Source of the DNA: Pseudomonas extremaustralis
GTDB lineage: Bacteria > Pseudomonadota > Gammaproteobacteria > Pseudomonadales > Pseudomonadaceae
Direction of reading: 5' to 3'
DNA: 64,000 nucleotides
Assembly (NCBI RefSeq): GCF_900102035.1
Contig: NZ_LT629689.1
Location: 4,386,001-4,450,000, forward strand
In this document: positions 54,008-64,000 of the stretch, piece by piece
Layout of the letters: each line of letters opens with the position of its first letter
Numbering within the stretch: position 1 is the stretch's first letter
Program-made: the position numbers and the translations under genes
The notes under the pieces: model-generated
Seen by the model: only the letters and a program-made list of their open reading frames with translations
Told to the model about the DNA's origin: nothing
Database searches by the model: none

Positions 54008-55291
54008 GTGAAATCTGCTGTCGCTCCCTACGCTCAAGAAGTCCCGCCGACCGCCCTGGATGAGGTGGTGGCCCAGCTCAACGACGCGTATATCGAAAAA
54101 GGCACACCGATGTTCATGCGCACGGTGCTGGCGCTGTTTTCCGGCGGCTTCGCTACCTTTGCCCTGTTGTATTGCGTGCAGCCGATGATGCCGGCGCTGT
54201 CCCATGAATTTGCCATCAATGCGGCGCAGAGCAGTCTGATCCTGTCGGTGTCCACGGCGATGCTCGCCCTGGGTCTGCTGATCACCGGTCCGGTTTCCGA
54301 CACCCTGGGGCGCAAGCCGGTGATGGTTGCCGCATTGTTCTGCGCGGCCCTGGCCACCATCGCCAGCGGGTTGATGCCGACCTGGGAAGGGATTCTGCTG
54401 ATGCGCGCGCTGGTGGGGCTGTCGTTGAGCGGCCTGGCCGCCGTGGCGATGACCTACCTGAGCGAAGAAATCCACCCGCAGCACATCGGCCTGGCCATGG
54501 GCCTGTACATCGGCGGCAACGCGATTGGCGGCATGAGTGGGCGGCTGATCATCGGGGTATTGATCGACTTCGTCAGCTGGCACACCGCAATGCTGATCAT
54601 CGGCGCCCTGGCGCTGATCGCGGCCACGGTGTTCTGGAAAATCCTCCCCGAGTCGCGCAACTTCCGCGCCGCCAGCCTGCGGCCGCGCAGCCTGGTGAAC
54701 GGCTTCGTCATGCACTTCAAGGACGCCGGCCTGCCGTGGCTATTCCTCGAAGCCTTCCTGCTGATGGGCGCGTTCGTGACGATGTTCAACTACATCGGCT
54801 ACCGCCTGCTGGCCGACCCGTACCATCTGAGCCAGGCCGTGGTCGGCCTGCTGTCGCTGGTGTACCTGTCGGGTATCTACAGCTCGGCGAAAATCGGCGC
54901 CCTGGCCGACCGCCTCGGCCGCCGCAGCGTGCTGTGGGCCACCATCGTGTCGATGCTCGGCGGCATCGCCCTAACCCTGTTCACCCCGCTGTGGCTGGTG
55001 GTGCCGGGCATGCTGATCTTCACCTTCGGTTTCTTCGGCGCCCATTCGGTGGCCAGCAGTTGGATCGGTCGCCGTGCGCTCAAGGCCAAGGGGCAAGCGT
55101 CGTCGCTGTACCTGTTCTGCTACTACGCAGGGTCGAGCGTTGCCGGCACCACGGGAGGGTTCTTCTGGCATTTGGCCGGCTGGAACGGGATTGGCGCGTT
55201 TATCGTCGCGCTGTTGATCGGCGCGTTGCTGGTGGCGTTGAAACTGGCGAAGTTGCCGCCGTTGCCCTCGGCTCGAGACGTAGCCCCCTAG
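54008..55291 (+). CDS. Major facilitator transporter, YnfM-like
   Basis: A 427-residue MFS protein with ~12 helices from residue ~38 (LFSGGFATFALLYCVQPMMP). The loop 2-3 motif GPVSDTLGRKPVM (~97-109) and its repeat in the second half, GALADRLGRRSVL (~297-309), are typical. It resembles E. coli YnfM and other drug/metabolite exporters; the substrate is not known. The start is GTG 54008; a shorter start at an internal ATG (MFMRTVLALFSGG) is possible. Probably controlled by the divergent LysR gene. Confidence 0.88.
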   Translation: MKSAVAPYAQEVPPTALDEVVAQLNDAYIEKGTPMFMRTVLALFSGGFATFALLYCVQPMMPALSHEFAINAAQSSLILSVSTAMLALGLLITGPVSDTLGRKPVMVAALFCAALATIASGLMPTWEGILLMRALVGLSLSGLAAVAMTYLSEEIHPQHIGLAMGLYIGGNAIGGMSGRLIIGVLIDFVSWHTAMLIIGALALIAATVFWKILPESRNFRAASLRPRSLVNGFVMHFKDAGLPWLFLEAFLLMGAFVTMFNYIGYRLLADPYHLSQAVVGLLSLVYLSGIYSSAKIGALADRLGRRSVLWATIVSMLGGIALTLFTPLWLVVPGMLIFTFGFFGAHSVASSWIGRRALKAKGQASSLYLFCYYAGSSVAGTTGGFFWHLAGWNGIGAFIVALLIGALLVALKLAKLPPLPSARDVAP

Positions 55292-55451
55292 AACAACATC
55301 CGCTCCATCACCCGCTTGCCCCGGCGCTCGTGCATGACCACGGCGCCGATGTGCATCACCAGCATCAGCAACAAGGCCACGCCCACACGATGATGACGGC
55401 CGAAACCCAATGCAGCAGTTTCTGGCACGTTGAATAGTCAGCGGTATTCAT
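55288..55451 (-). pseudogene. Cytochrome b561 gene with most of its middle deleted
   Basis: From ATG 55451 the minus strand reads MNTADYSTCQKLLHWVSAVI, then IVWA, which matches the first helix of the di-haem cytochrome b561 family (conserved LHW). Reading then stops at 55365. Shifted by one base, the DNA from ~55390 on reads VGVALLLMLVMHIGAVVMHE, then RRGKRVMERMLF and a stop at 55288, the typical last helix and tail. The family is ~175-185 residues long, so ~120 codons are lost at a junction near 55390. It overlaps the MFS stop. The remaining 55452-55597 stretch shows nothing. Confidence 0.75.
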
Positions 55452-55597
55452 CCAGCGATCACCTGACAACGAACGCCAATGACTGGCGAGTAGAAAAGTC
55501 GGGCAGGATTTTTTCTTGGGCGGATAACGGCAGCCGTAGGAGAAGTCCTAAAGGCCACAGCGTACCAAGGCAGGACTTAACCAGAGCTGAAACGCAA

Positions 55598-55630
55598 CGA
55601 GCCCCCGTCTGCCGGGCAGACGGGGGCTCG
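55598..55630 (-). terminator. hemE terminator
   Basis: A perfect 14-bp stem (CGAGCCCCCGTCTG / CAGACGGGGGCTCG) with a 5-nt loop, 18 bp after the hemE stop on the minus strand, then TTGCGTTT. Confidence 0.8.
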
Positions 55631-55648
55631 ATTCAGGCGGGGACGCTG

Positions 55649-56716
55649 TTACTCGTGATACTGCGCCGACAACTCATGCACCGCGCGCAGGAACGCGCCG
55701 GCATGTTCCGGGTTCACTTCCGGCGTAATGCCGTGACCCAGGTTGAACACATGCCCGCTGCCCTTGCCGTAGCTGGCCAGGATGCGTCCGACTTCGGTGC
55801 AGATGGCTTCCGGTTTGGCGTAAAGCACGGTCGGGTCCATGTTGCCTTGCAGCGCGACTTTATCGCCGACACGACGACGGGCGTCGCCGATGTCGCAGGT
55901 CCAGTCCAGGCCGAGGGCATCGGCGCCGGCATCGGCGATGCTTTCCAGCCACAGGCCGCCACCCTTGGTGAACAGGATCACCGGCACCTTGCGGCCTTCG
56001 TGTTCGCGGATCAGGCCGCTGACGATCTTGCGCATGTAGGCCAGGGAGAACTCCTGGTACGCCGCCGCCGACAGGTTGCCACCCCAGGTGTCGAAGATCT
56101 GCACTGCTTGTGCGCCGGCCATGATCTGGCCGTTGAGGTAGGAAATGACCGACTGCGCCAGCTTGTCCAGCAACAGGTGCATGGCTTGGGGGTTGTCGTA
56201 GAGCATGGCCTTGGTCTTGCGGAAGTCTTTCGACGAACCGCCTTCGACCATGTAGGTGGCCAAGGTCCAGGGGCTGCCGGAGAAGCCGATCAGCGGTACG
56301 CGACCATTGAGCTCGCGGCGGATGGTGCTGACGGCGTCCATCACGTAACCGAGGTCTTTGTGCGGGTCGGGAATCGGCAGCGCTTCGATGTCGGCCAGGG
56401 TGCTGATGACCTTCTTGAAACGCGGGCCTTCGCCGGTCTCGAAGTATAGGCCTTGGCCCATGGCGTCAGGGATGGTGAGGATATCGGAGAACAGGATGGC
56501 CGCGTCCAGCTCTGGGTAGCGGTCCAACGGTTGCAGGGTGACTTCGCAGGCGAACTCCGGGTTCATGCACAGGCTCATGAAGTCGCCGGCCTGGGCACGG
56601 CTGGCGCGGTATTCCGGCAGGTAGCGACCGGCTTGGCGCATCATCCACACAGGGGTGACGTCCACGGGTTGCTTGAGCAGGGCACGAAGGAAACGGTCGT
56701 TCTTGAGGGCAGTCAT
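55649..56716 (-). CDS. hemE: Uroporphyrinogen decarboxylase
   Basis: HemE removes the four acetate carboxyls of uroporphyrinogen III to give coproporphyrinogen III in haem synthesis. The 355-residue product has the signature [16 protein letters not shown] (~21-36, substrate-binding Arg residues) and [17 protein letters not shown] (~143-159). Length matches E. coli (354). It lies downstream of gltBD on the same strand, separated by a REPIN and a terminator, so it likely has its own promoter in the 56717-56763 stretch. Confidence 0.97.
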   Translation of the reverse strand: MTALKNDRFLRALLKQPVDVTPVWMMRQAGRYLPEYRASRAQAGDFMSLCMNPEFACEVTLQPLDRYPELDAAILFSDILTIPDAMGQGLYFETGEGPRFKKVISTLADIEALPIPDPHKDLGYVMDAVSTIRRELNGRVPLIGFSGSPWTLATYMVEGGSSKDFRKTKAMLYDNPQAMHLLLDKLAQSVISYLNGQIMAGAQAVQIFDTWGGNLSAAAYQEFSLAYMRKIVSGLIREHEGRKVPVILFTKGGGLWLESIADAGADALGLDWTCDIGDARRRVGDKVALQGNMDPTVLYAKPEAICTEVGRILASYGKGSGHVFNLGHGITPEVNPEHAGAFLRAVHELSAQYHE

Positions 56717-56763
56717 GTCGGCATCCGCAAAAAAAGTGCGGGCATTTTCTCAGAGCGCGACGT

Positions 56764-56791
56764 AAAAGGCACGGAATGAGCCGTGCCTTTT
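56764..56791 (-). terminator. Terminator between gltD and hemE
   Basis: The stem AAAAGGCACGG / CCGTGCCTTTT with a 6-nt loop is A-rich on one side and T-rich on the other. On the minus strand it comes after gltD and the REPIN and ~47 bp before hemE, so it should end the gltBD transcript. Confidence 0.8.
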
Positions 56792-56840
56792 ATCTATCGG
56801 GTTGATTTACGACAATCTCTTGGGCACATCAAAACCCAAT

Positions 56841-56927
56841 GTGGGAGGGGGCTTGCTCCCGATCGCGGTGGTTCAGTGACAGAGACTGTGACTGATACAC
56901 CGCTATCGGGAGCAAGCCCCCTCCCAC
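56841..56927. repeat. REPIN between gltD and hemE
   Basis: Arms 56841-56863 and 56905-56927 are exact 23-bp reverse complements beginning GTGGGAGGGGGCTTGCTCCC, with a 41-bp spacer. Same REP type and same spacer length as the copy at 33.8 kb. Confidence 0.92.
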
Positions 56928-56958
56928 CTTTTGATCCCATTTCAACCCGGGATCGGGG

Positions 56959-58386
<1,428 letters not shown>

Positions 58387-58409
58387 TCATCAAACTCTTC
58401 AGGCGCATA

Positions 58410-62855
<4,446 letters not shown>

Positions 62856-62966
62856 AGACACTTTCTCACCAGGCTGCCTCTTATATCGAGGCGAATTTCT
62901 TTTCAATTCAACCAGTTACCTTCCACGCCGAACGTACGCCGGCTTTGCAGGGGCAAAAGGGAGGTC

Positions 62967-63029
62967 ATTGTACACACCGACACAGACGCTCACAAATTTA
63001 GCGACGAGATGTCGCAAATCTATGTCGCA
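62967..63029 (-). promoter_or_regulatory. Candidate gltB promoter with tandem repeats upstream
   Basis: On the minus strand TTGTGA (63000-side, 62995-62990), 17-bp spacer, TACAAT (62972-62967), leaving a leader of ~105 nt. Just upstream the octamer TGCGACAT occurs twice as direct repeats (63016-63009 and 63029-63022) 13 bp apart, a possible activator site. The whole 62856-63207 gap has no gene. It also holds a G+C-rich inverted repeat at ~63181-63201 behind the SPOR gene, which may end that transcript. Confidence 0.5.
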
Positions 63030-63207
63030 TTTATGAAAGGTTTAAAGCGATATGCTGTGCTAGTCAAAACTTTTTTAATTTTGACCGCTACGACTCAAAA
63101 GCTACTGTAACGCAGACACCACAAAGCGCGCGGCCTTGAGGGCTGCACGCACTTGCGGATTTTTTTTGAGGTGCCGGGAGGGCGGCCTGGGTAAGGCCGC
63201 CGGATCT

Positions 63208-64000
63208 TCAGCGAGTTGTTGCCAGTTCCTGTTGAACGCTGGCAACAGTGCGAGGCCAAGGTTTACCAGCCTGAACCTTCGCTGGCAAGGCCTTGATAGC
63301 GGTATCGGCGGCGGCACGGCTGGAGAAGCTGCCGTAAGTGATCACGTAGAGCGGCTTGCCGTTGAGCACTTTCTTGAAGTAACGGTACTCGCCACCCTGC
63401 TCTTTCACGAACGCCTGGGCATTGGCTTCGGAGCTGGTGCCAAGGATCTGCACCACGAAGTTACCGCTCGGCTGGCTGGTGTACCAGCTGCTGCCGGTGG
63501 CGCCGGCCTTGGCGACGGTGGCTGCCGGTTTTTCAACCGGCTTGGCAGCTGGAGCCGGAGCGGGCTTGGCGGCTGGCGCAGGCGCAGGAGCGACAGGCTT
63601 GGTCACAGGCGCAGGCTTGGCAGTGGCGACAGTCGGCGCAGGAATAGGTTTCGCGGCCGGCTGACCCGCCGGCACGCCCACAGGTGGCGAGGTGGTGGTC
63701 ACGGTCGGCGGTGTGCTGCTTGAGCCTTCCACCGGCACACCGTCGTCGCCTTCGGAGATGCCGCCGGCTGCTTCGGCGAGCGGACCGCGCATCACCGGCT
63801 GGCCGACCATCGGCAGGCTGGTCGGTTGGCCGGAGTTGGCGAATTCGACGTTTGGCGTGGGCTTGCCCAATGGCAACTGCGCCTGTTCGGTTGGCGCACC
63901 GGTCGTGGTCGGCGCCTTGTTGCGACCCGGGATCAACCAGGCGGCGGCAACAGCAACCACGACAACGGCGGAAATAGCCAATACGTGCTTCTTAGGCATA
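63208..64000 (-). CDS. SPOR-domain membrane protein, DamX-like, 5' end outside the window
   Basis: At least 263 residues are visible. The visible part begins with a membrane helix (HVLAISAVVVVAVAAAWLIP), then a long Pro/Ala/Thr-rich linker (~25-165) and a C-terminal SPOR domain (~170-250) starting SGNFVVQILGTSSEANAQAF, which binds denuded septal peptidoglycan. From general knowledge of the aroK-aroB-DamX-gltB order in Pseudomonas, I infer that this is the C-terminal half of a larger AAA-ATPase/DamX-like protein and that the Met at the edge is internal. If that Met is the real start, it is a short single-pass SPOR protein. Confidence 0.75.
   Translation of the reverse strand, partial: MPKKHVLAISAVVVVAVAAAWLIPGRNKAPTTTGAPTEQAQLPLGKPTPNVEFANSGQPTSLPMVGQPVMRGPLAEAAGGISEGDDGVPVEGSSSTPPTVTTTSPPVGVPAGQPAAKPIPAPTVATAKPAPVTKPVAPAPAPAAKPAPAPAAKPVEKPAATVAKAGATGSSWYTSQPSGNFVVQILGTSSEANAQAFVKEQGGEYRYFKKVLNGKPLYVITYGSFSSRAAADTAIKALPAKVQAGKPWPRTVASVQQELATTR

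Overview
The window is about 62-65% G+C chromosomal DNA whose gene content, REPIN palindromes and gene order fit a fluorescent Pseudomonas (P. fluorescens group). This is judged from remembered protein families and synteny, not from a search. Most of it is core metabolism: glnE (cut by the left edge) divergent from aceE-aceF; a GAF/PAS protein with a degenerate GGDEF and an intact EAL; msrA; rlmJ; an O-acetylhomoserine sulfhydrylase; proline transport and catabolism (putP/putA); an acyl-CoA dehydrogenase; a small zapA/zapB-like pair; a chemoreceptor; the K+/H+ antiporter nhaP2; an MscK/MscM-type channel; selO; trxC; and at the right end hemE, gltD, gltB and the 3' part of a DamX-like SPOR protein on the minus strand.

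The largest accessory block is one plus-strand operon from about 34.9 to 52.3 kb, an aryl polyene (APE) biosynthesis cluster. It holds two acyl carrier proteins, an acyl-ACP ligase fused to a dehydratase, ketosynthases with a chain-length factor, a ketoreductase, a second dehydratase, an aromatic amino acid ammonia-lyase, a methyltransferase, a flavin halogenase-like protein, two acyltransferases, a glycosyltransferase, a thioesterase, a LolA-like carrier, an MMPL exporter and two lipoproteins. Most genes overlap their neighbour by 4 bp, so translation is probably coupled. A well-spaced sigma70-like promoter lies just upstream, and a hairpin terminator closes the operon. An orphan ParA-family ATPase gene lies divergently upstream.

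Smaller accessory items are a vgrG-DUF4123 pair with no effector gene behind it (13.1-15.9 kb), a solitary PemK/MazF-type toxin gene in lower-G+C DNA (52.5-52.9 kb), a wrecked cytochrome b561 gene (55.3-55.45 kb) and a possible HigA-type antitoxin tail (33.15 kb).

The most unusual sequence observations are: a 108-bp REPIN inserted in frame just after the start codon of the LolA-like APE gene; two palindromic GntR-type operators one integral number of helical turns apart at the aceE promoter; an array of PutA-type GGTTGCACC sites between putP and putA; and a mixed Phe-His selectivity pair in the ammonia-lyase. I saw no tRNA, rRNA, CRISPR array, insertion sequence or prophage.
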